Shown: positions 16,733 to 25,407 of the stretch, piece after piece
Numbering within the stretch: position 1 is the stretch's first letter
How the letters are laid out: every line of letters begins with the position of its first letter
From: CALESS01 sp041741455
Lineage (GTDB): Bacteria > Chloroflexota > Anaerolineae > Anaerolineales > Anaerolineaceae
DNA: 64,000 bases
NCBI GenBank assembly: GCA_041741455.1
Contig: JBGSJZ010000099.1
Coordinates: forward strand, 62,001-126,000
Direction: 5' to 3'
Program-made: the position numbers and the translations under genes
Notes under the pieces: generated by a model
The model's database searches: none
What the model was told of the DNA's origin: nothing
What the model saw: the letters and a program-made list of their open reading frames with translations, nothing else

Positions 16733-17889
16733 TCTTGATCCTGGAAATTAATATGGTAAGAGCTTATTGGATAAAAACACAACCCTTGAAGGGTTGGTTT
16801 CAACACAAGGAGTTCATCCAAAAATCCCTGCCTTGGCAGCAAAATGCTCTTGTCTTTGAATACAATGGCCGTATTCTCCAATGCCTGAAGGATCATTTCC
16901 GCCGCCTGATAAGACCTGAATGAGGTCAAACTGTTTTGCTCATTATAACGTTTTTCGTATGAGTGCGTGAATGTTGGCGGGATTTCATTTGAATTCAGCC
17001 CCAAGAAAGCGAAATCATTCAACGGAAAGGTTGAAGTGTTTAACAAAAAACCTTGTGGATCGAGTAGAATGACGGATTGCTTTTCCAGAAGATGGTTCAG
17101 GTCGGCCAGCTTCGTGAAGGATGATGTTGAGTAGAGAAAAACCCAAATATCGGCCCGAGCCAGAACGGAAGCCGACAGATATGGATCGAGGTTGGTAACT
17201 CCTGCATCTACATAAACCGGATCCAGGCAGGAGAAACCCTGGGCAGAAGGAGACTGGCACGTGGCAGTATAAAAATCGCGTCGGGTAGAGTCGTTCTCAA
17301 TAATCCAACCGATGGCCTGGCCTGGATGGTTACTTGCCAGGAACTTTCTGGCGGACGAAACTGAGAGGGTAAAACTTGGGCTGAGAGGAATCCAGGAGTA
17401 ATGATCTTCGGCTAAATTGACCGGTATGGGAGAAAGGGTGATGATGCCTGCATCTTCGATCAAACGTAAAGATTGGGAAGCATTGAGCGAACAGGCTGGC
17501 CCGACAAAAATAAACAAGTTTGGCAAGCCGGTCAGCTGATTGACATCAAGTTGCACTTTTTCTGGATAACATCGAACGGAATGCAGGATAAGTTTTAGCG
17601 GGTGACCGGAAAATTCGCGGTGGTCAGCCATGAAAATCTCGATTCCGCGTTGAATTTCAATACTGATTGAGCGGGCAGGCTCAATTGAGGAATCATCTGT
17701 GGCAATCCCGATTTCTTCGTTTACCGAAAAAAACCAACAACCTTGCGGGTCGGTGCATTGGGGATGCGGCTGACAGGCAACGAGTATCAGCAGCAGAAAA
17801 AATATCACCGTAATGAAAATAAACGGCCGTGGGCACCCGGCCGGAGCGGAATCAGGATTTTGAGCGTTGAGAGTAAAGCAAGATTTCAC
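16723..17889 (-). CDS. lipoprotein resembling a type I periplasmic binding protein
   Basis: 388 residues. A late hydrophobic segment (23-37) ends in LVAC with lipidated Cys at 39, so it is predicted to be anchored outside the membrane. The mature part resembles ABC-type branched-chain amino acid or receptor-like binding proteins: a starting GIEIFMADH, PNLFIFVGPACS, a DAGIITLSPI stretch, then YEKRYNEQ and AAEMILQALENT. No transporter genes are adjacent, so it could be an orphan sensor or binding protein. The start appears to be GTG at 17889 with no clear ribosome site, overlapping the upstream gene by 38 bases; no other start keeps the whole signal sequence. Confidence 0.7.
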   Translation of the reverse strand: MKSCFTLNAQNPDSAPAGCPRPFIFITVIFFLLLILVACQPHPQCTDPQGCWFFSVNEEIGIATDDSSIEPARSISIEIQRGIEIFMADHREFSGHPLKLILHSVRCYPEKVQLDVNQLTGLPNLFIFVGPACSLNASQSLRLIEDAGIITLSPIPVNLAEDHYSWIPLSPSFTLSVSSARKFLASNHPGQAIGWIIENDSTRRDFYTATCQSPSAQGFSCLDPVYVDAGVTNLDPYLSASVLARADIWVFLYSTSSFTKLADLNHLLEKQSVILLDPQGFLLNTSTFPLNDFAFLGLNSNEIPPTFTHSYEKRYNEQNSLTSFRSYQAAEMILQALENTAIVFKDKSILLPRQGFLDELLVLKPTLQGLCFYPISSYHINFQDQECP

Positions 17890-18352
17890 GAATTTTCAGG
17901 TCAGTATTGCGCATTTTTAGAGCTAAATCTGATGCCAGGTTCAACATGACGCGATAACCCAGTTCCGGGTAGGTGTTGCACAGGAGCATCAAGCGGTTGC
18001 GCTGCAAGCGTAATAGTTGAGTACGTTTTTCGGCAGCACGGGCACTGGCGGTGCGCACACCTTCATCCACTAAGGCAATTTCGCCAAAACTTTGTCCGCG
18101 CCGTAAGGTTGCAATCACTACAGGTTCATGAGACCCTTCAGGGCGAGGGGATACCAAGGCTGGGTTGACCAAGATTTGGATCGAACCATTAATTATTAAG
18201 TATAATTCTGTTTCGCGAGAATTTTCTTCGAATATTAGATCACCTTCTTCGAAGACGCGTTCCTCACACAGACTGTCCACAAGTTCTAACTGGGTGGCAG
18301 TAAGATTGTAGAACAGATCTGATTCATGTAAAAAACTAATATATTTGCCCAT
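17852..18352 (-). CDS. cyclic-nucleotide-binding domain protein
   Basis: 166 residues, essentially one cyclic-nucleotide-binding beta-roll plus C-terminal helices. The phosphate-binding cassette is intact: F89-G90-E91-I-A-L then R100-T-A-S-A, including the Glu and Arg that hold cAMP or cGMP. There is no DNA-binding helix-turn-helix as in CRP, so it is a stand-alone sensor or adaptor. The ATG has CAGGAGATTGCG before it. It leads an overlapping chain with the lipoprotein gene and the CinA-like gene, all on the minus strand. Partner unknown. Confidence 0.82.
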   Translation of the reverse strand: MGKYISFLHESDLFYNLTATQLELVDSLCEERVFEEGDLIFEENSRETELYLIINGSIQILVNPALVSPRPEGSHEPVVIATLRRGQSFGEIALVDEGVRTASARAAEKRTQLLRLQRNRLMLLCNTYPELGYRVMLNLASDLALKMRNTDLKIREILLYSQRSKS

Positions 18353-18502
18353 CGCAATCTCCTGATTGTGAATAGTGTAACAAACCCGAGAAATGAAGTC
18401 AAACGTCCGTATAGCAATTGCAAGGATGGAGTTTTGGATGGTTGTGGAAAAATTACCAGGAGCTGAAGAACCCTGTTACAATATTTGTCTGACGGAGCAA
18501 AG

Positions 18503-18883
18503 ATGAGCAAACGAGTTGCACCTTCTCACAAACAACGGATTGGCTGGTGGGGGGAACGGAATGCCGAAAATTACCTGGTGGACCGTGGGCTGGAATTGGT
18601 GGCGCGTTATGTCCGGACTTCGTATGGTGAAATTGACCTGGTGATGCGTACCTCACAGGAATGGGTGTTTGTTGAAGTTAAGGCGCGTACCAGCGATTCA
18701 TACGGTATGCCGGAAAAAGCCATAACAAAATCAAAACGAAGTCACCTGGTGGCTGCGGTGGAGGCTTACTTGGTTACTGTAGATGAACCACCTAACCAGT
18801 GGCGGGTGGATGTGGTGGCAGTACGGGGGAAACCGGGGGAAAACGAGGTGGAGGTGATCTGGTTTGAAAACGCTCTGGCCTGA
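18503..18883 (+). CDS. YraN family (UPF0102) nuclease-like protein
   Basis: About 126 residues with the UPF0102 pattern: WWGERNAENYLVDRG at the start, the core YGEIDLVM, and FVEVKAR, which together form the D-ExK-type metal site of the restriction-endonuclease fold. The biological role is unsettled; it is often near ribosomal or DNA-repair genes. The frame opens earlier with a TTG, but the ATG at 18503 follows CGGAGCAAAG and is preferred. A possible -10 (TACAAT) lies at 18477-18482. It overlaps miaA by 20 bases. Confidence 0.88.
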   Translation: MSKRVAPSHKQRIGWWGERNAENYLVDRGLELVARYVRTSYGEIDLVMRTSQEWVFVEVKARTSDSYGMPEKAITKSKRSHLVAAVEAYLVTVDEPPNQWRVDVVAVRGKPGENEVEVIWFENALA

Positions 18884-19847
18884 TAGCCCGCTCATCGTCA
18901 TCCTGGGACCGACTGCAGTTGGTAAGACCGAAATTGCTCTGCAACTGGCCGAAAGCCTGGATGGTGAAATTGTTTCGGTAGATTCGCGCCTGTTTTACCA
19001 GGGTATGGATATCGGTACAGCCAAACCGACCGAAGCTGAAAGGAAACGGGTGGTTCACCATTTGGTGGATGTAGCTGAACCGGATCAGCCCTGGAGCCTG
19101 TCTAAATTTCAGGAAGAAGCCCAGCTTTGTATTATGGATATTCACCAACGCGGCCGGCTGCCTTTCCTGGTTGGTGGTACCGGGCAATACATTCGGGCAG
19201 TGATTGAAGGCTGGCTGCCACCCGATCAGCCTGCAGATGATCAGATGCGTATGGTAATTGAGAACTGGGCTGCCAAGATTGGCCGGGTTGAATTACACCG
19301 AAAATTGGCTATTCTGGACCCCAAGGCAGCCTGGGCGATCGATCCGACCAACCTGCGTCGGACTGTGAGAGCGTTGGAAGTGGTTTTTTCCACTGGGAAA
19401 CGCTTTTCTGAACAACGCCGTAAAGGCGGCTCTGCTTATTCGGTCCTGCAAATCGGGCTGACACGACCAAGAGCTGAGTTATATGCCCGCATCGATGTTC
19501 GAATTGATTTAATGGTGACAACAGGTTTGCTGGAAGAAACCAGGTGCTTGCTGGCAAAGGGTTATTCAACCGCATTACCCAGCCTTTCCGCCATAGGATA
19601 CCGGGAGATGGTTGAGGTGCTGGAAGGCCACATCAGCTTGGACGAGGCGGTCATCTTGATGAAGCGCAAGACGCGTGAATACGTGCGCCGACAGGCTAAC
19701 TGGTTCAAGCTGGAGGACCCACTCATTCGCTGGTTTGATGCTGGCCAAATTACGGTGGAAGAAATCTTGGCTTACATCGCCTGTGGTGAAGGATGGATTT
19801 CAAAAAGAAATCAGACAGAGGTGGCGGATGGAGAAACCCTGGGTTAG
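18864..19847 (+). CDS. miaA: tRNA dimethylallyltransferase
   Basis: 327 residues. It transfers a dimethylallyl group to adenosine 37 of tRNAs that read UNN codons, aiding accurate translation. The P-loop is GPTAVGKTEIAL, followed by the substrate pocket VDSRLFYQGMDIGTAKPT and VGGTGQYIRAV. The C-terminal TREYVRRQANWF matches the family's usual KRQLTWF-like motif. The start is TTG at 18864, with GGAGG nine bases before it inside yraN. The 3' end overlaps the acyl-CoA ligase gene by 20 bases. Confidence 0.95.
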   Translation: MKTLWPDSPLIVILGPTAVGKTEIALQLAESLDGEIVSVDSRLFYQGMDIGTAKPTEAERKRVVHHLVDVAEPDQPWSLSKFQEEAQLCIMDIHQRGRLPFLVGGTGQYIRAVIEGWLPPDQPADDQMRMVIENWAAKIGRVELHRKLAILDPKAAWAIDPTNLRRTVRALEVVFSTGKRFSEQRRKGGSAYSVLQIGLTRPRAELYARIDVRIDLMVTTGLLEETRCLLAKGYSTALPSLSAIGYREMVEVLEGHISLDEAVILMKRKTREYVRRQANWFKLEDPLIRWFDAGQITVEEILAYIACGEGWISKRNQTEVADGETLG

Positions 19848-21492
19848 ACAATACGATCCGGCTGTACCTGAACACCTGGAATATCCGGATGTGCCGTTAT
19901 ATTCTTTTTTAGAACAGTCCTCCAGGAATTTTCCAAACCAGGCCTGCACTATCTTTAATGATTTGAGCATCTCATATCTGCGAATGGAACAATTGAGTAA
20001 TCGATTGGCGCATCGTTTTGTCACGCTTGGGATTCTTAAGGGTGAACGAGTTGGCCTTTGTATGCCCAACATTCCGCAGTTTGTGCTGACTTTTTTTGCA
20101 ATCTTGAAAGCTGGCGGGGTGGTGGTTGCGCTAAATCCGATGTACAAACGAGCTGAAATGTCCTTTCAACTGGCGGATGCCGGGGTGCAGACGGTGATTT
20201 GCCATGCAGGTGCTTTGCCAGTGTTGCGCGATGTGGAGCAGGCAGGTATCCCTCAACGGCGCATCATCACCCGGGTGGAAGATGCCGACTTTTTGGCTGC
20301 GGGGTTGGAAGATCAATTCTCCAGCTCCATTTCGGATCAATTGACCGGGGAAATTGGTTTATTGGAATTTTTGCAACCACTGGGAAATGATGGGAGACCG
20401 GATGTTGAAGTCAACCCAAATGACCCAGCTGTTTTTCAATATTCCGGTGGTACCACTGGAATACCCAAAGGCGCTATTGGCTTGCACCGCAACCTTGTGG
20501 CCAACACTGTCCAGTTCCGCACATGGTTGACTGGTATGCAGGAGGGTGAAGAAACGATATTAACCGCCATCCCGCTTTATCATGTGTATGGTATGGTGAT
20601 CGCCATGAGCATGGGGATTGCGCTGGGGGCAAGGCTGATTTTGACGGTCGATCCCCGCAATTTCCAGGATTTACTGGAAAAGATTGACCGTTACCATCCG
20701 ACTATCTTTCCGGGTGTGCCAGGGTTGTACCATGGCATCAACCAATATCCGGATGTTCAAGCGGGTAATCACAATTTAGGTTCCATTCGGGCCTGTATTT
20801 CTGGCTCGGCTCCATTGCTGCGGGAGGTAAAGGAAAAATTTGAAACCCTGACCGGCGGAAAACTGGTTGAAGGCTACGGTCTTTCCGAAGCCCCGACAGC
20901 AACACATTGCAATCCGATCCTAGGTGAAAACCGGATTGGATCGATTGGCCTGCCTTTACCGGATGTAGAGGCGCGGATTGTGGATTTGGAGGACGGACAA
21001 GTGGAGATGTTGGCAGGCGAGGCCGGTGAATTAATTGTGCGTGGTCCGCAGATAATGGCCGGTTACCACAACCACCCGGAGGAAACCAAGCTGGTGTTGC
21101 GGGATGGCTGGCTCTTCACCGGGGACGTGGCTCGGATGGATACCGAGGGTTATTTCTACCTGGTGGACCGCAAAAAGGAAGTGATAAAAGCTGGCGGGTA
21201 CCAGGTCTGGCCGCGCGAAGTTGAAGAGGTAATTTCAGATCACCCAGCAGTATTGGAGGCGGGAGTGGCTGGTGTGATGCGGCCCGGCAAGGGAGAAACC
21301 ATCAAAGCCTGGGTTGTGTTGAAACCCGGGATTTCCATAAATGAAGAAGAAATTCAGTGGTGGTGTACACAACATCTGGCGCGTTTTAAAACCCCGGCAG
21401 AGATTGAATTCCTGAAAAAATTACCCAGGACCGGGGTGGGTAAATTGCTGCGGCGGGAGTTAGTCCGGATGGATCGAGAAAGACAGGAGTGA
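19828..21492 (+). CDS. AMP-dependent acyl-CoA synthetase (long-chain fatty acid type)
   Basis: About 554 residues of the ANL superfamily. It activates a carboxylic acid with ATP to an acyl-adenylate and passes it to CoA. The phosphate loop YSGGTTGIPKGA is clear, as are VEGYGLSEAP (A5 region), the hinge region YFYLVDRKKEVIKAGGYQV, and the near-C-terminal catalytic Lys in RTGVGKLLRREL. The overall pattern fits FadD-like ligases for medium or long chains. The true start is probably the ATG at 19828, preceded by AGAGGTGG; the longer frame runs back inside miaA. Substrate not determinable here. Confidence 0.9.
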   Translation: MEKPWVRQYDPAVPEHLEYPDVPLYSFLEQSSRNFPNQACTIFNDLSISYLRMEQLSNRLAHRFVTLGILKGERVGLCMPNIPQFVLTFFAILKAGGVVVALNPMYKRAEMSFQLADAGVQTVICHAGALPVLRDVEQAGIPQRRIITRVEDADFLAAGLEDQFSSSISDQLTGEIGLLEFLQPLGNDGRPDVEVNPNDPAVFQYSGGTTGIPKGAIGLHRNLVANTVQFRTWLTGMQEGEETILTAIPLYHVYGMVIAMSMGIALGARLILTVDPRNFQDLLEKIDRYHPTIFPGVPGLYHGINQYPDVQAGNHNLGSIRACISGSAPLLREVKEKFETLTGGKLVEGYGLSEAPTATHCNPILGENRIGSIGLPLPDVEARIVDLEDGQVEMLAGEAGELIVRGPQIMAGYHNHPEETKLVLRDGWLFTGDVARMDTEGYFYLVDRKKEVIKAGGYQVWPREVEEVISDHPAVLEAGVAGVMRPGKGETIKAWVVLKPGISINEEEIQWWCTQHLARFKTPAEIEFLKKLPRTGVGKLLRRELVRMDRERQE

Positions 21493-21515
21493 AAGCGGGC
21501 ACAGAAAAGGGAGTG

Positions 21516-21549
21516 CTGCCAGTCAGTTTGTTCCTGCGGCTGGCATTTT
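21516..21549 (+). terminator. probable terminator after the acyl-CoA ligase
   Basis: CTGCCAG (from 21516) pairs with CTGGCA (21540-21545), with an inner CAG/CTG pair, and TTTTA follows. It lies 25 bases past the gene. Confidence 0.5.
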
Positions 21550-21690
21550 ACCAGGGCTGTGTGTTGTTTGTGATCCAGATGGACCAAGGACTAGTTGATT
21601 GTGAGACTTTCATGGACATATGTGCAAGGTATCAGAATGAGAAGTAAGTTTAGGGTGAGAATAGCTATTACATAAAACCCTTTGAAAGAT

Positions 21691-21717
21691 GAGCGGTCTC
21701 CTTATGGGAGACCGCTC
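21691..21717. terminator. strong hairpin at the end of ftsH
   Basis: GAGCGGTCTCC (21691-21701) and GGAGACCGCTC form an 11-bp stem with a loop of about five bases. The flanking T tracts are modest on both strands (ATTTATT on plus, ATCTTTC on minus). It sits between the convergent ligase and ftsH genes. Confidence 0.65.
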
Positions 21718-21725
21718 TCGATTTA

Positions 21726-23603
21726 TTAGTTGTTGCTGATGAAGGTCGGAGTGCCTGTGGTCTTGGGATAGGGAGGTGGAAAGATTGCCTCAAATTCCTC
21801 GCGGTTGATGGTTTCAGACTCCAATAAGCGGGTTGCTACTGCATCCAGTTGAGTACGATACTCTGTGATAATGCGGCGAGCTTCATCGTAGGCATAGCTC
21901 ACCATTTGGCGAACTTCGGCATCGATTTGCTCGGCTACAGATTCCGAGTAATCCCGTTGTTCGGAAATTTCACGACCGAGGAAAATCAACTCTTCCTTCT
22001 GACCGTAGACCATGGGTCCCATGTTGCTGGACATACCCAGGCGGGTGACCATGGTGCGAGCCAGCTGAGTAACGCGCTCAATGTCGTTCGATGCGCCGGA
22101 AGTTATATCGTCAAAGACGATCTCTTCAGCAGCCCGGCCGCCGAGCAGGCCAACCATCTCGGCAACCAATTTTTTGCGGGGCATCAGGGTGCGATCTTCA
22201 GACGGCAGAGCCAGGGTATATCCAGCAGCCATGCCGCGAGCAATGATGGAAACTTTATGGACTGGGTCGGCTTCAGGGATGGCGTTCATGACTATTGCAT
22301 GGCCGGCTTCGTGATAGGCAATGATCCGCTTTTCTTCAGAACTGATAAGACGGCTCTTGCGTTCTGGACCAGCGATGACCCGTTCAACGGCTTCCTGCAG
22401 TTCGGATTGGCCGATAACCTTCTTGTTGCGGCGGGCTGCCAGAATTGCAGCCTCATTGACCAGGTTTTCCAGATCAGCACCAACAAAACCAGGAGTACCA
22501 CGAGCCAGAAGGCTCAGGTCGATCTCCGGGGAAAGAGGTTTGCCCTTGACGTGAACTTTCAGGATGGCTTCGCGACCGCGCACATCCGGTCGGTCAAGCA
22601 TTACCCGGCGATCAAAGCGGCCAGGGCGTAATAAGGCTGGATCGAGGATGTCCGGGCGGTTGGTAGCGGCGATGATGATGACATTGGTGTCGGTACCAAA
22701 GCCGTCCATTTCAACCAGCATCTGGTTGAGGGTTTGCTCACGCTCGTCATGGCTGCCGCCCAAACCTGCGCCACGCTGACGTCCGACTGCATCAATTTCA
22801 TCCACAAAGACGATGCAGGGAGAGTGCCGCTTGGCCTGATCAAATAGGTCACGCACCCGGCTGGCGCCGACGCCAACGAACATTTCAACGAATTCCGAAC
22901 CGGAAATGGAGAAGAATGGCACGCCAGCTTCACCAGAAACGGCTTTGGCCATGAGTGTCTTGCCGGTGCCGGGAGGGCCGACCAACAACACACCCTTAGG
23001 GATGCGAGCGCCAAGGGCGATGAATTTTTGCGGTTCACGCAGAAATTCCACCACTTCTCGCAGTTCTTCTTTGGCCTCTTCAACACCTGCAACGTCGGCG
23101 AAGGTTACCGATGGCTGATCGCCAGTGAACATACGAGCTTTGGATTTTCCAAATGACATGGCAGCGCTATTGCTACCTTGCGCCTGCCGGAAAATGAAAA
23201 AGAAAGCTCCTGCCAGCAACAGAAATGGCAAAATGTAGCCCAATGCAGTCAGGATGCCAACCCACGGGCTGGGGGCTTTAATTTCAATTGTCAGAAGATT
23301 CGGTGTAAGTTTTTCAGGGGATACACCAAATTGAATCAGTTGCTCCACCAAGGTCGCGCTTGAATCCTTGGTTGAGGTGACTTTGACTACATCTTCCTGT
23401 TCTCCGCCTTTCATCGTGATGGTTAAGCGGTTTTCGTCCCCAACGATTTTGGCAACCTTTTCCTCATTAACTGCCTGAGCTAACTCGTTAATGGTCATCG
23501 TTCCCTGGGCAGCACCATTGTTGCCGACGTTGTAAACCACCAGGGTGATGATGGCAATGAAAAGCAGGATATAAATGATATAAGATTGGTTTCGTGAATT
23601 CAC
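21726..23603 (-). CDS. ftsH: ATP-dependent zinc metalloprotease FtsH
   Basis: 625 residues, a membrane-anchored AAA+ protease that degrades unassembled membrane proteins and selected regulators. Two membrane segments (about 8-25 and 112-136) flank a small outside domain. The AAA domain has Walker A GPPGTGKT, Walker B IVFVDEIDAVGRQR and the second region of homology ATNRPDILDPALLRPGRFDRR. The protease has HEAGHA and the later Asp-containing block. A hexamer is expected. Single gene with its own terminator; the start is ATG after CTGGAGGATTGTG. Confidence 0.97.
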   Translation of the reverse strand: MNSRNQSYIIYILLFIAIITLVVYNVGNNGAAQGTMTINELAQAVNEEKVAKIVGDENRLTITMKGGEQEDVVKVTSTKDSSATLVEQLIQFGVSPEKLTPNLLTIEIKAPSPWVGILTALGYILPFLLLAGAFFFIFRQAQGSNSAAMSFGKSKARMFTGDQPSVTFADVAGVEEAKEELREVVEFLREPQKFIALGARIPKGVLLVGPPGTGKTLMAKAVSGEAGVPFFSISGSEFVEMFVGVGASRVRDLFDQAKRHSPCIVFVDEIDAVGRQRGAGLGGSHDEREQTLNQMLVEMDGFGTDTNVIIIAATNRPDILDPALLRPGRFDRRVMLDRPDVRGREAILKVHVKGKPLSPEIDLSLLARGTPGFVGADLENLVNEAAILAARRNKKVIGQSELQEAVERVIAGPERKSRLISSEEKRIIAYHEAGHAIVMNAIPEADPVHKVSIIARGMAAGYTLALPSEDRTLMPRKKLVAEMVGLLGGRAAEEIVFDDITSGASNDIERVTQLARTMVTRLGMSSNMGPMVYGQKEELIFLGREISEQRDYSESVAEQIDAEVRQMVSYAYDEARRIITEYRTQLDAVATRLLESETINREEFEAIFPPPYPKTTGTPTFISNN

Positions 23604-23776
23604 ACAATCCTCCAGTTAAACTCCCATACCATCTGGAAGTTTAGAAAGATTATACCAATGTCCACCCCTTGTATCCAGTTTGTGTATGGAGATTGGTTCA
23701 AATTAATAAAACTCTAACATGCAAATGGCTATTAGGTTCCACTCATCGAAAGATGCATGAGCTTGAGGAAAAACAA

Positions 23777-24997
23777 CTATTTCCCCTCAATATAAACATT
23801 CTGTTTGCACTCCACAGCTCGGCAAAATTGCTGCAAATGAGAGCGATCGTGGGTTGCCATAAAGTTGACCATCTCTGCAAGGGTGGTCCGGCCAAAAATT
23901 GTGTGACGGCAAGGACGATACCATGAGTTTTGTGGTAAATTCACTAAAATTTGGATCAACTCCATCCGGGTTTCCATAAACTCAGCAATTGCCTGTGGAC
24001 CAGATTGTAGAGCATACGTGCGGGTTGCTGCCCAATCATCTGTATCAATACCGGTGAGAAGCGGAGTATCTTCCGTCAGGATACGACGAATACGGGGTAT
24101 GTTCACTTCTAAGTCCACATCCCTCAGGTGACACAGAACTTCAACCGGTGACCATTCGCCAGTTGCCGGTGAATTATGCCAGTTGGTATTATTAAAATTT
24201 CGAGAGCGGGTCTCCAATGCAGCCGGGGTGGCCTGTAGTACAGCCAAACCTGCCAGTATTGAATTTACGAAAGGTGGAAGATCTTGAGAAAGATTTTTTT
24301 CTATCCAGGGAATCACCTGGTCGATTGTTCCAGTAGCTGAATGGCCAGGAAGCTGGGCTTTATCTGGATGATCCGTCAACCAGAAGGCAGGCAGCCCCAA
24401 TTGATTAGCAGGTTGAATGTCGTCTGGCAGGCTATTGCCGATCATGAAAGCCGGGCGGTCAGGCCAACCAATCTGACCGAGTAATTCGGCATAGTAAGCC
24501 GGGTGTGGTTTGGCAAAATGCATGGTTTCAAAAGAAGGAACCAGTAAGTACGGGAATTGATCAACAGGTAGCCCTGCCCAAGCTAATCGCTGGAGAATGG
24601 CCGTGCGGGGAAAAAGCGGGTTGGTGGCAATCACCACTTCCCAACCCCGGCGAAAAAATTCCTTTACCAACTGGATGGCAGCCGGGTTCTGGCGAGTGAG
24701 AGAACTTAAATGTGGGAATTTTTTGATATAGAATTGAAGAATTTGATCGTCAATATCCGCTTTCAATACACCAATGGCTGGGTAAAAATGTGCATCGAAT
24801 GTTTGCTCCAGCGTGTTGGCTGGTAATTCTTTATGCACCATTTTACCAGTAGCTTTAAGAAGACTGCTGATAAGATGTTTCGGATCCACCCGTTGGCTGA
24901 GGTGCCCGCCCAGGCCTTGCAAGTATGTGGGCAGGAAAGTATCCATATCATTATGGAGCAGCGTATCATCCAAGTCGATGAGGATGGTGATGGTCAT
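23777..24997 (-). CDS. HAD-type hydrolase fused to a DinB-like domain
   Basis: 406 residues in two parts. Residues 1-235 form a haloacid-dehalogenase-fold phosphatase: nucleophile D8 and acid D10 in LIDLDDTL, motif II VIATN (T125), motif III Lys in FAKPHP (K163), and motif IV GNSLPDDI (D192-D193). Residues about 240-395 look like a DinB/YfiT four-helix metal-binding domain, with candidate ligands H290 (EVLCHLRDVD), H383 and H387 (ATHDRSHLQQF). DinB-like enzymes often use bacillithiol or similar thiols, but no substrate is visible here. The start overlaps the end of the preceding 8-Cys gene by 4 bases (ATGA). Confidence 0.82.
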   Translation of the reverse strand: MTITILIDLDDTLLHNDMDTFLPTYLQGLGGHLSQRVDPKHLISSLLKATGKMVHKELPANTLEQTFDAHFYPAIGVLKADIDDQILQFYIKKFPHLSSLTRQNPAAIQLVKEFFRRGWEVVIATNPLFPRTAILQRLAWAGLPVDQFPYLLVPSFETMHFAKPHPAYYAELLGQIGWPDRPAFMIGNSLPDDIQPANQLGLPAFWLTDHPDKAQLPGHSATGTIDQVIPWIEKNLSQDLPPFVNSILAGLAVLQATPAALETRSRNFNNTNWHNSPATGEWSPVEVLCHLRDVDLEVNIPRIRRILTEDTPLLTGIDTDDWAATRTYALQSGPQAIAEFMETRMELIQILVNLPQNSWYRPCRHTIFGRTTLAEMVNFMATHDRSHLQQFCRAVECKQNVYIEGK

Positions 24998-25329
24998 GAC
25001 TTAATTTCCGTGGAATCAAATGGCAAGGGATGACACTGACCACAGCCGATTTCAGGTTCTGGCACGGATTGTTTGCTCTTGGTGCAGTAGGCACTGACTT
25101 GAACCCGGCGGGGTAGGAAGAAGATGCCGCGTCTGATTTTGGCAACCAGATTGAGATTGGGGCAAGCGTTGGAACGGATGATACCAGGAACCGGGCAGGT
25201 TTTACATAAATCCGGCGTCCAATGCAAGGGCGGTGCAGCCTTTCCGATCAGGCGACATTCCTCCAGGGATTTTCCCCTGAAATAATTACCATAAAAGAAA
25301 GGACATTCAATTCCAGCAGGTGTGCGCAT
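24994..25329 (-). CDS. conserved-looking protein with eight cysteines, function unknown
   Basis: 111 residues, not recognised. Eight cysteines are spread along it (residues 9, 25, 42, 45, 56, 82, 96, 99), including CKTCP and CGQCHP pairs. This suggests a zinc or iron-sulfur site but does not prove one. There is no signal peptide. The middle is basic (KIRRGIFFLPRR). It is translationally coupled through an ATGA overlap to the HAD-DinB gene, so the two products may act together. The ATG has GGGGTAGAA before it. Confidence 0.65.
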   Translation of the reverse strand: MRTPAGIECPFFYGNYFRGKSLEECRLIGKAAPPLHWTPDLCKTCPVPGIIRSNACPNLNLVAKIRRGIFFLPRRVQVSAYCTKSKQSVPEPEIGCGQCHPLPFDSTEIKS

Positions 25330-25345
25330 TTCTACCCCTTATGGT

Positions 25346-25376
25346 AAAAAGGTTGGTTTGAGGGCTCAAACCAACC
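25346..25376 (-). terminator. terminator of efp
   Basis: GGTTGGTTTGAG (25351-25362) pairs perfectly with CTCAAACCAACC (25365-25376). On the minus strand, TTTTTACC follows. It lies between the end of efp and the 8-Cys gene. Confidence 0.85.
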
Positions 25377-25407
25377 CGGTGAAAGTGAATGATGCTAATC
25401 AATCCGG

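Noticed and set aside
21849..22631. A 260-residue open frame on the plus strand inside ftsH
   Set aside because: It is antisense to highly conserved FtsH domains and has no start signal or recognisable family.
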